NCBI RefSeq assembly: GCF_900105885.1
Contig: NZ_LT629780.1
Coordinates: forward strand, 558,001-622,000
From: Pseudomonas guangdongensis
GTDB taxonomy: Bacteria; Pseudomonadota; Gammaproteobacteria; Pseudomonadales; Pseudomonadaceae
Direction: 5' to 3'
Length of the DNA stretch: 64,000 nucleotides
Below are positions 47,781 through 57,639 of the stretch, in pieces. Under the pieces are notes generated by a model. That model was not told where the DNA came from and searched no databases. It saw nothing but the letters and a program-made list of their open reading frames with translations. The position numbers and the translations under genes were made by a program. Each line of letters starts with the position of its first letter. Within the stretch, counting starts at the first letter, position 1.

Positions 47781-49562
47781 ATGACCGCCTTCACCCCGCC
47801 CCACCGCGACCGCCCGCTCGACCTGCGCGAACTGCTCCGTGCCCTGGTTGCCGAGGGCCGTCTGCACGACGCCGACGCCGAGCGCTGCCTGGCCCTGCGC
47901 CACAGCCGGGACGCCGCCCAGCACCCGCTGGAACTGATCGCCGCCCAGCAGCTCGACGACCGCGCCCGCCCCGGCCAGCCCCTCGACCTGGAGGCCCTCA
48001 CCCAGTGGCTGGCGGCCTTCGCCGGGCAGCCCTACCTGCGCATCGACCCGTTGAAGATCGACGCCGCCGCGCTGACCCCGCTGATGTCCCACGCCTTCGC
48101 CCAGCGCCACGGCATCCTCGCCGTGGCGCTCGACGAGCAGGGCCTGACGGTGGCCAGCGCGCAGCCCTTCGTGCGCGGCTGGGAGGCCGACCTGGCCCAG
48201 GTGCTGCGCCGGCCGATCCGCCGCGTGGTGGCCAATCCCGCCGAGATCCGGCGCTTCATCGCCGAGTTCCACCGGCTGGCGCGCTCGGTCAGCGGCGCAT
48301 CGGGCGGCGGGGCGAAGACGCCGGGCAGCGGCAACTTCGAGCAGCTGCTCGACCTCGGCGCCCAGGACGGCAGCGCCGATGCCAACGACGCCCATGTGGT
48401 CTCCATCGTCGACTGGCTGTTCCACTACGCCTTCCAGCAGCGCGCCAGCGACATCCACATCGAACCGCGCCGCGAGCAGGCCACGGTGCGCTTTCGCATC
48501 GACGGGGTGCTGCACAACGTCTACCAGTTTCCGCCGCCGGTCGGCATGGCGGTGATCAGCCGCCTCAAGTCCCTCGGCCGCATGAACGTGGCGGAAAAGC
48601 GCAAGCCGCAGGACGGCCGGGTCAAGACCCGCACCCCGGAGGGCAGCGAGATCGAGCTGCGTCTGTCGACCCTGCCCACTGCCTTCGGCGAGAAACTGGT
48701 GATGCGCATCTTCGACCCCGAGGTGCTGCTGCAGAGCTTCGAGCGGCTCGGCTTCGCCGCCGACGACCTGCGCCGCTGGCAGGCGATGACCGGCCAGCCC
48801 CACGGCATCGTGCTGGTCACCGGGCCCACCGGCTCGGGCAAGACCACCACCCTGTACACCACCCTCAAGCAGCTGGCCGGCGAGGCGGTCAACGTCTGCA
48901 CCATCGAGGACCCGATCGAGATGATCGAGCCGGCGTTCAACCAGATGCAGGTGCAGCACCACATCGAGCTGACCTTCGCCGGCGGCCTGCGCGCGCTGAT
49001 GCGCCAGGACCCGGACATCATCATGGTCGGCGAGATCCGCGACCTGGAGACCGCCGAGATGGCCATCCAGGCGGCGCTGACCGGCCACCTGGTGCTCTCC
49101 ACCCTGCACACCAACGACGCCCCCGGCGCCATCGCCCGGCTGCTGGAGCTGGGCGTGCCCCACTACCTGCTCAAGGCCACCCTGCTCGGCGTGATGGCCC
49201 AGCGCCTGGTGCGTACCCTCTGCCCGCACTGCAAGGCGCCGGCCGCCCTGGATGCCGACACCTGGCAGGCGCTGACCCGGCCGTGGAGCGCGCCGCTACC
49301 GGAGCACGCAATGCACGCGGTCGGCTGCGACGAATGCCGCGGCACCGGCTATCGCGGCCGCGCCGGGGTCTACGAGGTGCTGCCGCTGAGCGAGTCGCTG
49401 AAAGCGCTGATCCAGGCCGACACCGACCTCGCCGCGCTGCGCCGCCAGGCGCTGCGCGAAGGCATGCGCAGCCTGCGCCTGTCGGGCGCGCAGAAGATCG
49501 CCGCCGGGCTGACCAGCGTGGAGGAAGTGCTGCGGGTGACCCCGCAGGGCGAGGCGCCCTAG
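47781..49562 (+). CDS. GspE/PilB-family secretion or pilus ATPase
   Basis: A 593-residue hexameric ATPase of the type II secretion/type IV pilus class. It has an N-terminal MshEN/GspE-N domain (about 75-165), Walker A GPTGSGKTTT (348-357), Asp box (TIEDPIEM), Walker B (QDPDIIMVGEIRD) and His box (TGHLVLSTLHTNDA). A tetracysteine zinc motif (CPHC...CDEC) sits near the C-terminus. No other gsp or pil gene is near, so it is an orphan ATPase in the position of P. aeruginosa PA5210. Its partner apparatus is unknown. Confidence 0.92.
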   Translation: MTAFTPPHRDRPLDLRELLRALVAEGRLHDADAERCLALRHSRDAAQHPLELIAAQQLDDRARPGQPLDLEALTQWLAAFAGQPYLRIDPLKIDAAALTPLMSHAFAQRHGILAVALDEQGLTVASAQPFVRGWEADLAQVLRRPIRRVVANPAEIRRFIAEFHRLARSVSGASGGGAKTPGSGNFEQLLDLGAQDGSADANDAHVVSIVDWLFHYAFQQRASDIHIEPRREQATVRFRIDGVLHNVYQFPPPVGMAVISRLKSLGRMNVAEKRKPQDGRVKTRTPEGSEIELRLSTLPTAFGEKLVMRIFDPEVLLQSFERLGFAADDLRRWQAMTGQPHGIVLVTGPTGSGKTTTLYTTLKQLAGEAVNVCTIEDPIEMIEPAFNQMQVQHHIELTFAGGLRALMRQDPDIIMVGEIRDLETAEMAIQAALTGHLVLSTLHTNDAPGAIARLLELGVPHYLLKATLLGVMAQRLVRTLCPHCKAPAALDADTWQALTRPWSAPLPEHAMHAVGCDECRGTGYRGRAGVYEVLPLSESLKALIQADTDLAALRRQALREGMRSLRLSGAQKIAAGLTSVEEVLRVTPQGEAP

Positions 49563-49568
49563 CGGCAG

Positions 49569-49595
49569 GGCGGGAAGCTCGCGCCGCGATCCGCC
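49569..49595. repeat. Degenerate palindromic repeat, family B, copy 3
   Basis: GGCGG at 49569-49573 pairs with CCGCC at 49591-49595. The loop contains CTCGCGCCGCGA, the family B loop with one base deleted. It lies 6 bp past the gspE-like stop, the same kind of location as copies 1 and 2. Confidence 0.45.
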
Positions 49596-49631
49596 AGCGG
49601 ACAGCGGCAGCGCCGGCGGATCGACGCGGAA

Positions 49632-50063
49632 TTATGGCCGCAGCGCGGCGAGGATCGCCGCCACCCCGGCGCGCGCGCACTGCTCGTCCTGGGCCGCCGA
49701 GGCGCCGGAAACGCCGATCGCGCCGACCGTGGCGCCATCCACCTGCACCGGCTCGCCGCCGCCGAACAGCACCATGCGCGGACGCAGGGCCAGGCCCTCG
49801 CGCACACTGGCCGGGGCCTGGGCCAGACGGGCTTCCCACTGGCCGGTGGACAGGCCGAAGCTGGCCGCGGTGTAGGCCTTGTCGAGGGCGATGTCGCGGC
49901 TCAGCGCCGGCGCGCCGTCCATGTGCGCCAGGTGCAGCAGCTGGCCGGCGGCGTCGACCATCGACACGCTGACCCGCACGCCCAGCGCGCGGGCCTCGGC
50001 CAGCACCGCCGGCATCGCCAGCAGGGCCAGATCCAGGGACAGGGACGGCTGGTTGCGCAGCAT
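49632..50063 (-). CDS. GlcG/HbpS-like small protein
   Basis: A 143-residue protein of the GlcG/HbpS (DUF336) fold: ALGVRVSVSMVDAAGQLLHLAHMDGAP, KAYTAASFG and GAIGVSGASAAQDEQCARAG are typical. Members occur beside many catabolic operons; some bind heme or cobalamin-like ligands, but no general function is proven. It lies 39 bp after hpaR on the same strand and is the last gene of the hpa-side minus-strand series. Confidence 0.8.
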   Translation of the reverse strand: MLRNQPSLSLDLALLAMPAVLAEARALGVRVSVSMVDAAGQLLHLAHMDGAPALSRDIALDKAYTAASFGLSTGQWEARLAQAPASVREGLALRPRMVLFGGGEPVQVDGATVGAIGVSGASAAQDEQCARAGVAAILAALRP

Positions 50064-50102
50064 CGGATACCTCGCGAAGGGTTGTCTGTCGGTGATCGCG
50101 GC

Positions 50103-50573
50103 TCAGGCGCTCTTGCGCCCGGACGGCGCGCCGGGTTCGACCTTGGCCAGTTCGAGCAGCAGGCGCATCAGGGTCTGGAAGTTGTCCGGGCCGAACTGGC
50201 GCTGGATTTCCTTGTACTGGCGGGCCATCTCGTCGCTCATTTCCTCGAACAGCTCGGCGCCCTTGCGGGTCAGGCTGACGCACAGGCGGCGCTGGTCGCT
50301 GGCCGGCTTCCAGCGGCGCACCAGACCGTCGCGCTCCAGACGCATCAGCACGCCGGTCATGCTCGGGCGCAGGATGCAGGCCATTTCCGCCAGCTGGTGG
50401 CTCTCCAGCTCGTCGTTGGGGTGCTGGCTGAGGATGCGGATGACCCGCCACTGCTGCTCGGTCAGCTCGTACTGGTTGAGCAGCGGGCGGAAGAAGCTCA
50501 TCGCCGCTTCGCGGGCCTGCAGCAGGGCCAGGGTCAGGGAGGGTTCGGGCTTGTGCATGGATTGGGCTTTCAT
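50103..50573 (-). CDS. hpaR: HpaR: MarR-family repressor of homoprotocatechuate catabolism
   Basis: A 156-residue winged-helix regulator: helices and recognition region LTEQQWRVIRILSQHPNDELESHQLAEMACILRPSMTG-type, then the wing LVRRWKPASDQRRLCVSLTRKG. HpaR in E. coli W represses the meta-cleavage operon and is relieved by 4-hydroxyphenylacetate and related compounds. The start is ambiguous between 50573 and 50558 (MHKPEPSLTL); neither has a strong ribosome site. Unlike E. coli, the gene lies at the distal end, behind a hairpin that follows gabD. Confidence 0.88.
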   Translation of the reverse strand: MKAQSMHKPEPSLTLALLQAREAAMSFFRPLLNQYELTEQQWRVIRILSQHPNDELESHQLAEMACILRPSMTGVLMRLERDGLVRRWKPASDQRRLCVSLTRKGAELFEEMSDEMARQYKEIQRQFGPDNFQTLMRLLLELAKVEPGAPSGRKSA

Positions 50574-50589
50574 CTCTACGAAAACGCAC

Positions 50590-50615
50590 GACGCCACCCC
50601 GGTCGGGGTGGCGTC
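50590..50615 (-). terminator. Terminator after gabD / before hpaR
   Basis: Perfect 11-bp arms (50590-50600 and 50605-50615) with a 4-base loop, 29 bp past the gabD stop. On the minus strand GTGCGTTTT follows. It should end or attenuate the long hpa transcript before hpaR. Confidence 0.7.
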
Positions 50616-50644
50616 ATGTTTTAACACAGCCGGGGAAGCGGCAT

Positions 50645-52099
50645 TCAGCTGCCGATGCCCAGACACATGTACTTCAGTTCCAGGTAGTCGTCGATGCCGT
50701 ACTTCGAACCTTCGCGGCCGGTACCGGACTCCTTGATGCCGCCGAACGGGGCGATCTCGGTGGAGATGATACCCTCGTTGACCCCCACCATGCCGTATTC
50801 CAGCGCCTCGCTGACGCGCCAGGCGCGGCCCAGGTCGCGGGTGTACAGGTAGGAGGCCAGACCGAACTCGGTGTCGTTGGCCATGGCGATGGCTTCGGCC
50901 TCGGTCTTGAAGCGGAAGATCGGCGCCAGCGGGCCGAAGGTCTCGTCGCGCGCCACCAGCATCGCCGGAGTCACCTCGCCGAGCACGGTCGGCTCGAAGA
51001 AGCTGCCGCCCAGGGCGTGGGGCTTGCCGCCGGCCAGCACCTTGGCGCCCTTGGCCACCGCGTCGTCGATGTGCTCCTGGATCTTCAGCACCGCCTTGGC
51101 GTTGATCAGCGGGCCCTGCTCGGCGCCGGCTTCATGGGCCGGGGCGACCTTGAGGGCGTTGACCGCGGCCACCAGACGCTTGGCGAACTCGTCGTAGACG
51201 CCGTCCTGGACCAGGATGCGGTTGGTGCAGACGCAGGTCTGGCCGCTGTTGCGGTACTTGGAGGCCATGGCGCCGGCCACTGCGGCGTCCAGATCGGCGT
51301 CGTCGAAGACGATGAACGGCGCGTTGCCGCCCAGCTCCATGCTGACCTTTTTCATGGTGTCGGCGCACTGCGCCATCAGCAGCTTGCCGATGCCGGTGGA
51401 GCCGGTGAAGGACAGCTTGCGCACCACCGGGTTGCGGGTCAGCTCGCCGCCGATGGCGCGGGCGTCGCCGGTGACCACGTTGACCACGCCGGCCGGGATG
51501 CCGGCGCGGCTGGCCAGTTCGGCCAGGGCCAGCGCCGACAGCGGGGTTTCCGAGGCCGGCTTGATGACGATGGTGCAGCCGGCGGCCAGCGCCGGGCCGG
51601 CCTTGCGGGTGATCATCGCATTGGGGAAGTTCCACGGGGTGATCGCGGCGACCACGCCGATCGGCTGCTTGATCACCACCAGGCGGCGGCCCTGCTTGTC
51701 GTGGGGGATCACGTCGCCGTAGACGCGCTTGGCTTCCTCGGCGAACCACTCGATGAAGCTGGCGCCGTAGGCGATCTCGCCGCGGCTCTCGGCCAGCGGC
51801 TTGCCCTGTTCCCAGCTGAGCAGGCGGGCCAGGTCTTCCTGGTTGGCCATCATCAGCTCGAACCACTTGCGCAGCAGCGCCGAGCGCTCCTTGGCGGTCT
51901 TGGCGCGCCAGGCCGGCAGGGCGGCCTCGGCGGCGGCCACGGCGCGGGCGGTTTCGGCGGTGCCGAGGGCGGCGACGGAGCAGATCGGCGACAGGTCGGC
52001 CGGGTTGGTCACCGCGAAGGTGGCGCCGTTGTCGGCGTCGACCCACTGGCCGTCGATGAAGGCCTGGGTGCGCAGCAGGGTGCTATCGGTCAGTTGCAT
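50645..52099 (-). CDS. gabD: Succinate-semialdehyde dehydrogenase (NADP+)
   Basis: A 484-residue aldehyde dehydrogenase oxidising succinic semialdehyde to succinate, the C4 product of HpaI cleavage. Catalytic motifs are MELGGNAPFIVFDDADLD (general-base Glu) and NSGQTCVCTNR (nucleophilic Cys in the GabD-type context). TPWNFP and the NAD(P) Rossmann GSTGIG are present. The start is at 52099; it is 22 bp after hpaI. Placement inside the hpa operon fits the final step into the TCA cycle better than GABA use. Confidence 0.9.
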   Translation of the reverse strand: MQLTDSTLLRTQAFIDGQWVDADNGATFAVTNPADLSPICSVAALGTAETARAVAAAEAALPAWRAKTAKERSALLRKWFELMMANQEDLARLLSWEQGKPLAESRGEIAYGASFIEWFAEEAKRVYGDVIPHDKQGRRLVVIKQPIGVVAAITPWNFPNAMITRKAGPALAAGCTIVIKPASETPLSALALAELASRAGIPAGVVNVVTGDARAIGGELTRNPVVRKLSFTGSTGIGKLLMAQCADTMKKVSMELGGNAPFIVFDDADLDAAVAGAMASKYRNSGQTCVCTNRILVQDGVYDEFAKRLVAAVNALKVAPAHEAGAEQGPLINAKAVLKIQEHIDDAVAKGAKVLAGGKPHALGGSFFEPTVLGEVTPAMLVARDETFGPLAPIFRFKTEAEAIAMANDTEFGLASYLYTRDLGRAWRVSEALEYGMVGVNEGIISTEIAPFGGIKESGTGREGSKYGIDDYLELKYMCLGIGS

Positions 52100-52121
52100 G
52101 GCGAACTCTCTCGAAAGGAAA

Positions 52122-52925
52122 TCAGTAGACGCTGCTGCCGGGAGCGGCCGGCGCCGGAGCCGCACCCTTGAAGGTGGCGGCGAGGGTCTTCAGCGAACGC
52201 ATCAGCAGGCTGGTGTCGACGCCCACGGCGACGAAGGCGCAGCCCAGTTCCAGGTAGCGGCGGGCCAGCTTCTCGTCGGCCGACAGGATGCCGGCGGCCT
52301 TGCCGGCGGCGCGGATGCGCGCGATGGCGTCCTCGATGGCCGCCTGGACTTCCGGGTGGCCGGGATTGCCGCGATGGCCCATGGCCGCCGACAGGTCGGC
52401 CGGACCGATGAACACGCCGTCGACGCCCTCGACCGCGGCGATGGCGTCGAGGTTCTCCAGGCCCTTGAGGCTTTCCACCTGGACCAGCAGGCACATCTGC
52501 TCGTCGGCCTCGGCCAGGTAGGTGGCGATGTTGTTCCAGCGCGAGGCGCGCGCCAGGGCGGCGCCGACGCCGCGGATGCCCTTGGGCGGGTAGTGCATGG
52601 CGCGCACCAGCTCGGCGGCCTGCTCGGCCGACTCGACCATCGGCACCAGCAGGGTCTGCGCGCCGATGTCGAGCAGCTGCTTGATCAGCACCGCATCGCC
52701 GATCGGCGGACGCACGATGGGATGGCCGGGATAGGCCGCCACCGCCTGCAGCTGGCCGAGCAGCGCGCGCAGGTCGTTGGGCGCGTGTTCGGCGTCCAGC
52801 AGCAGCCAGTCGAAGCCGGCGTTGGCGGCCAGTTCGGCGCAGTACGGGTCGGCCAGGCCGACCCACAGGCCGATCTGCTGCTCGGCTTTCAGGCGCTGCT
52901 TGAAGGTGTTGATCGGTAACTGCAT
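52122..52925 (-). CDS. hpaI: HpaI: 4-hydroxy-2-oxoheptane-1,7-dioate aldolase
   Basis: A 267-residue class II pyruvate aldolase cleaving 4-hydroxy-2-oxoheptanedioate into pyruvate and succinic semialdehyde. Family motifs: [27 protein letters not shown] (catalytic His), VRPP (Arg), VQVE metal ligand and [13 protein letters not shown]. The start at 52925 excludes an upstream low-complexity extension. A 128-bp, very GC-rich gap with potential hairpins separates it from hpaH, the largest gap in the operon besides that before hpaE. Confidence 0.94.
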   Translation of the reverse strand: MQLPINTFKQRLKAEQQIGLWVGLADPYCAELAANAGFDWLLLDAEHAPNDLRALLGQLQAVAAYPGHPIVRPPIGDAVLIKQLLDIGAQTLLVPMVESAEQAAELVRAMHYPPKGIRGVGAALARASRWNNIATYLAEADEQMCLLVQVESLKGLENLDAIAAVEGVDGVFIGPADLSAAMGHRGNPGHPEVQAAIEDAIARIRAAGKAAGILSADEKLARRYLELGCAFVAVGVDTSLLMRSLKTLAATFKGAAPAPAAPGSSVY

Positions 52926-53053
52926 GTAGGACTCCCGGTATGGAGGAAAACCGGCGCGGCGGCCTGGGTCACCGGCCGGGCAGGCTGCCGGCCGGCGGCG
53001 GGCAGGGCCTGCGGCCGTCTGCCCAAGGTACAGCATAGGTCTGGCCCGCGGGC

Positions 53054-53857
53054 TCAGACGAAGCGGCAGGAGATCGAGCCGAGCATGTCGTAGTCGACAT
53101 GGAAGGTGTCGCCGGCCTTGGCCGCCACCGGGCGGGTGAAGGAACCGCCGAGGATGATCTGCCCCGGCTCCAGGCTCACGCCGTAGGGCGCCAGCTTGTT
53201 GGCCAGCCAGGCCACCCCCTTGGCCGGGTGGTTGAGCACCGCGGCGGACACGCCCGATTCCTCGATCACGCCGTTGCGGTAGAGGATCGCCGGCACGCGG
53301 CGCAGGTCGACGTCGTGCGGGCGGATGGCGCGGCCACCGAGCACGATGCCGGCGTTGGCGGCGTTGTCGGAGATGGTGTCGAACACCTTGCGGGTGATGC
53401 CGGTTTCCGGGTCGACGTTGTGGATGCGCGCGTCGATGATCTCCAGCGCCGGGATCACGTACTCGGTGGCGTCCAGCACGTCGAAGATGGTGCAGTTCGG
53501 GCCCTTCAGCGGCTTGCCGAGGATGAACGCCAGTTCGACTTCCACGCGCGGCACGATGAAGCGACTCATCGGGATATCCGAGCCTTCCTCGAACTGCATG
53601 TCGTCGAGCAGCACGCCGTGGTCCGGCTCGGTGATGTTGGAGGACACCTGCATGGCGCGCGAGGTCAGGCCGATCTTGTGGCCGATCATCTTGCGCCCGC
53701 CGGCGATCTTCTTCTCGACCCAGGCGCGCTGGATGGCGTAGGCGTCGGCGATGGTCATGTCCGGGTTCTCCAGGGAGAACTGGCGGATCTGCTCGCCGGT
53801 GCGCTCGGCGACGTCGAGGCGCTCGGCGGCTTGCTGGATCAGTTGGGCGTCAAACAT
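53054..53857 (-). CDS. hpaH: HpaH: 2-oxohept-3-ene-1,7-dioate hydratase
   Basis: A 267-residue Mg-dependent hydratase of the HpaH/MhpD family (FAH-like fold). It adds water to 2-oxohept-3-enedioate. Typical segments: [32 protein letters not shown] substrate region, [16 protein letters not shown] metal site, and [15 protein letters not shown] near the C-terminus. It sits 7 bp after hpaF. Length matches E. coli HpaH. Confidence 0.95.
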   Translation of the reverse strand: MFDAQLIQQAAERLDVAERTGEQIRQFSLENPDMTIADAYAIQRAWVEKKIAGGRKMIGHKIGLTSRAMQVSSNITEPDHGVLLDDMQFEEGSDIPMSRFIVPRVEVELAFILGKPLKGPNCTIFDVLDATEYVIPALEIIDARIHNVDPETGITRKVFDTISDNAANAGIVLGGRAIRPHDVDLRRVPAILYRNGVIEESGVSAAVLNHPAKGVAWLANKLAPYGVSLEPGQIILGGSFTRPVAAKAGDTFHVDYDMLGSISCRFV

Positions 53858-53864
53858 GGAAACC

Positions 53865-54275
53865 TCAGGAATTCTTGGTGAACAGGGGGTGCAGGCTGCT
53901 GTGCTTGGCGTCGAAGACCTGGTTGCGGCTTTCGTCGATCTGCAGGGTCACGCCGACCGGGCGCTGGGCCAGCAGGCCGTCGAGGCGTGCGCGCAGCACC
54001 GCCAGCAGGCTGTCGCCGACCTGCTGGTGCACCGCCGCGCTGCGCCCGTTGCCCATGCGCAGGTTGGCGTAGAAGAAGCCGTAGTCGCCCTTGCCGTCGG
54101 CGATCGCCGCATGCGCGGCCGGGTAGGCCAGCACGCGGGTGCCGCCGGTGGGGAACACCGCACGGCCCTGCTCGTCGCGCTGTTCGAGCATGCAGTCGGC
54201 CAGTTCGCGGCACAGGCCGGCGACGTCGACGTCGCGCTCGATGTCGGGGCTGTAGTAGAGAACCAGATGGGGCAT
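53865..54275 (-). CDS. hpaF: HpaF: 5-carboxymethyl-2-hydroxymuconate delta-isomerase
   Basis: A 136-residue tautomerase-superfamily trimeric isomerase. The mature N-terminus [13 protein letters not shown] supplies the catalytic Pro2 typical of the superfamily. RMGNGRS and the C-terminal [15 protein letters not shown] match CHMI. It isomerises 5-carboxymethyl-2-hydroxymuconate in the homoprotocatechuate path. The ATG at 54275 lies 10 bp after the hpaD stop. Confidence 0.93.
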   Translation of the reverse strand: MPHLVLYYSPDIERDVDVAGLCRELADCMLEQRDEQGRAVFPTGGTRVLAYPAAHAAIADGKGDYGFFYANLRMGNGRSAAVHQQVGDSLLAVLRARLDGLLAQRPVGVTLQIDESRNQVFDAKHSSLHPLFTKNS

Positions 54276-54285
54276 GGTGCGTTCC

Positions 54286-55206
54286 TTACAGGCGGCTGGC
54301 GGCGATGAAGTCCGGGTTGGAGGCCTGCGCCGCCGGAATGGTCGAGCCGTCCTGCGGGGTGACCGGGAAGATGGCGTTGATCTGGCCGGTGCCGGAGGAG
54401 CCGAAGTACGGGGTGACCACTTCGGCCTTGCCGTCGTACTTGGACCAGCCGAGGGCGCCGAGCAGCATCGCGGTGTCGTGCATGAAGCCTTCGCCGTGAC
54501 CCTTGACCGCGTACTCCGGCAGCATGGCGCAGAAGGTTTCCCACTCGCCCTGCTCCCACATCTGCACCACACGGTGGTCGAGGTCCTCGAGGAACGGGCT
54601 CCACACCTTGGTGGCGAAGTCCGGCGCGGTGCCGTTCTGGGCGAAGCGGTGCGACAGCGAGCCGCTGGCGAGGAAGGCCACGGTGCCGTCGTAGTGCTCT
54701 TCCACGGCCTTGCGCATGGCCCAGCCCAGGCGCGCGCTGTCGGCCAGGTAGTGGGAGGTGCACAGCGCCGACACCGAGATCACCTTGAAGCGCTGGTCGG
54801 TGTTCATGTAGCGCATCGGCACCAGGGTGCCGTACTCCGGGCCGAGGGTGGTGGCGTCGTGGGCCATGGTCTCCACGCCCAGACGGTTGGCTTCCTCGGC
54901 CAGCAGGCGACCCAGCTCCGGGTTGCCCGGGAACTCGTACTCCATGTTGCTGATGAAGTGCGGCAGCTCGTTGCTGGTGTACACGCCCTTGAAGTGCGGC
55001 GCGCAGTTGATGTGGTAGTTGGCGTTGACCAGCCAGTGGGTATCGAACACCACGATGGTGTCCACGTTCAGCTCGCGGCAGCGGCGGGCGATTTCCAGGT
55101 GACCGTCGATGGCCGCCTGGCGGAAGCCATGGCGCGGGCCGGGCAGCTCGGACAGGTACATGGAGGGAACGTGGGTGATCTTGGCGGCCAGAGCGAGTTT
55201 GCCCAT
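54286..55206 (-). CDS. hpaD: HpaD: 3,4-dihydroxyphenylacetate 2,3-dioxygenase
   Basis: A 306-residue class III (LigB-type) extradiol dioxygenase that opens the homoprotocatechuate ring with O2. The N-terminal KITHVPSMYLSELPG holds the metal-ligand His12; further His/Glu ligands are expected at FDTHWLVN and the C-terminal region. ASGSLSHRF is also typical. It starts at 55206, excluding an in-frame extension. A repeat-bearing 171-bp gap separates it from hpaE. Confidence 0.94.
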   Translation of the reverse strand: MGKLALAAKITHVPSMYLSELPGPRHGFRQAAIDGHLEIARRCRELNVDTIVVFDTHWLVNANYHINCAPHFKGVYTSNELPHFISNMEYEFPGNPELGRLLAEEANRLGVETMAHDATTLGPEYGTLVPMRYMNTDQRFKVISVSALCTSHYLADSARLGWAMRKAVEEHYDGTVAFLASGSLSHRFAQNGTAPDFATKVWSPFLEDLDHRVVQMWEQGEWETFCAMLPEYAVKGHGEGFMHDTAMLLGALGWSKYDGKAEVVTPYFGSSGTGQINAIFPVTPQDGSTIPAAQASNPDFIAASRL

Positions 55207-55285
55207 GACGATTCTCCAGTTGGCCGGCACGCGCGGCGCACGCGGCGAAGATACGGATAGGGCGCGGCTGGCGCTGCGCCCGGAC

Positions 55286-55369
55286 CCCCTCTCCCGGGGG
55301 AAAGGGTCGGGGAGGCGCAGGCCGCAGGCCCACGCCTCCCCCAGGGCTCTCCCGCGTCCGGGAGAGGGG
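55286..55369. repeat. Nested palindrome between hpaE and hpaD
   Basis: Outer arms 55286-55297 and 55358-55369 are a perfect 12-bp complement (CCCCTCTCCCGG/CCGGGAGAGGGG). Inner GGGGAGGCG and CGCCTCCCC arms nest inside. The composition is that of repetitive extragenic elements. It lies inside the operon and could dampen expression downstream or stabilise upstream mRNA. Confidence 0.7.
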
Positions 55370-55377
55370 CACCGGCC

Positions 55378-56838
<1,461 letters not shown>

Positions 56839-56848
56839 TGCTTAACCC

Positions 56849-57628
56849 TCACTTGGCTACTGCGGCATTCTTGGCAGCGAAGAAATCGGCTTCGCTGACG
56901 ATGGTGTTGACCAGGCGACCGACGCCCTCCACTTCGACGACCACTTCGTCGCCCGGAACCACGTCGGCCAGGCCTTCCGGGGTGCCGGTGGCAATCATGT
57001 CGCCCGGCTGCAGGGTCATGAAGGCGGACAGGTATTCGATCAGGAACGGGATGTCGAAGATCATGTCCGCAGTGGTGCCTTCCTGGCGCAGCTCGCCGTT
57101 GATCCAGGTGCGCAGCTTGAGGTTCTGCGGATCGGCGATCTGGCTGCGGTCGATGATGTACGGGCCGACCGGAGTGGTGCAGTCGCGGTTCTTCACCCGC
57201 AGGTTCGGCCGGTAGTAGTTCTCCAGGTAGTCGCGGATGGCGTAGTCGTTGCAAACGGTGTAGCCGGCGACGTAGTCCAGGGCGTCCTCGCGCTTGACGT
57301 TGCGCGCGGTCTTGCCGATCACCGCCACCAGCTCGCACTCGTAGTGCATGTAGGCGACGTTATCCGGACGCCAGGTGATCTGGCGGTGGCCGGTGTAGGT
57401 GTTCGGCGCCTTGATGAACACCAGCGGCTCGGTCGGCGCCTTGAACGCCAGCTCGGCGGCGTGGTCGGCGTAGTTAAGACCGAGGGCGAACATGCTGCCG
57501 GTGGCCGGCGGCAGCCACTCGACCTGATCCTCGGCCAGCAGGGTGCCATCGGCCAGACGGACGGCGTTGGCGTCCTCGACGGTGACGTTGTGGACTTCGC
57601 CCTGGTAACGGATGCGTGCGTGTTTCAT
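56849..57628 (-). CDS. hpaG2: HpaG2: HpaG C-terminal-half homologue (decarboxylase/isomerase)
   Basis: A 259-residue fumarylacetoacetate-hydrolase-fold protein. Metal and substrate motifs: LNYADHAAE, EPLVFIKAPNT, YECELVAVIGK and GDMIATGTPEGLADVVPGDEV. In E. coli HpaG is one protein with two FAH-like halves that decarboxylates 5-oxopent-3-ene-1,2,5-tricarboxylate and isomerises the product. Here the halves are separate genes; this one corresponds to the C-terminal half by its motifs. It follows hpaG1 by 11 bp. Confidence 0.88.
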   Translation of the reverse strand: MKHARIRYQGEVHNVTVEDANAVRLADGTLLAEDQVEWLPPATGSMFALGLNYADHAAELAFKAPTEPLVFIKAPNTYTGHRQITWRPDNVAYMHYECELVAVIGKTARNVKREDALDYVAGYTVCNDYAIRDYLENYYRPNLRVKNRDCTTPVGPYIIDRSQIADPQNLKLRTWINGELRQEGTTADMIFDIPFLIEYLSAFMTLQPGDMIATGTPEGLADVVPGDEVVVEVEGVGRLVNTIVSEADFFAAKNAAVAK

Positions 57629-57639
57629 GTTCCGGCTCC

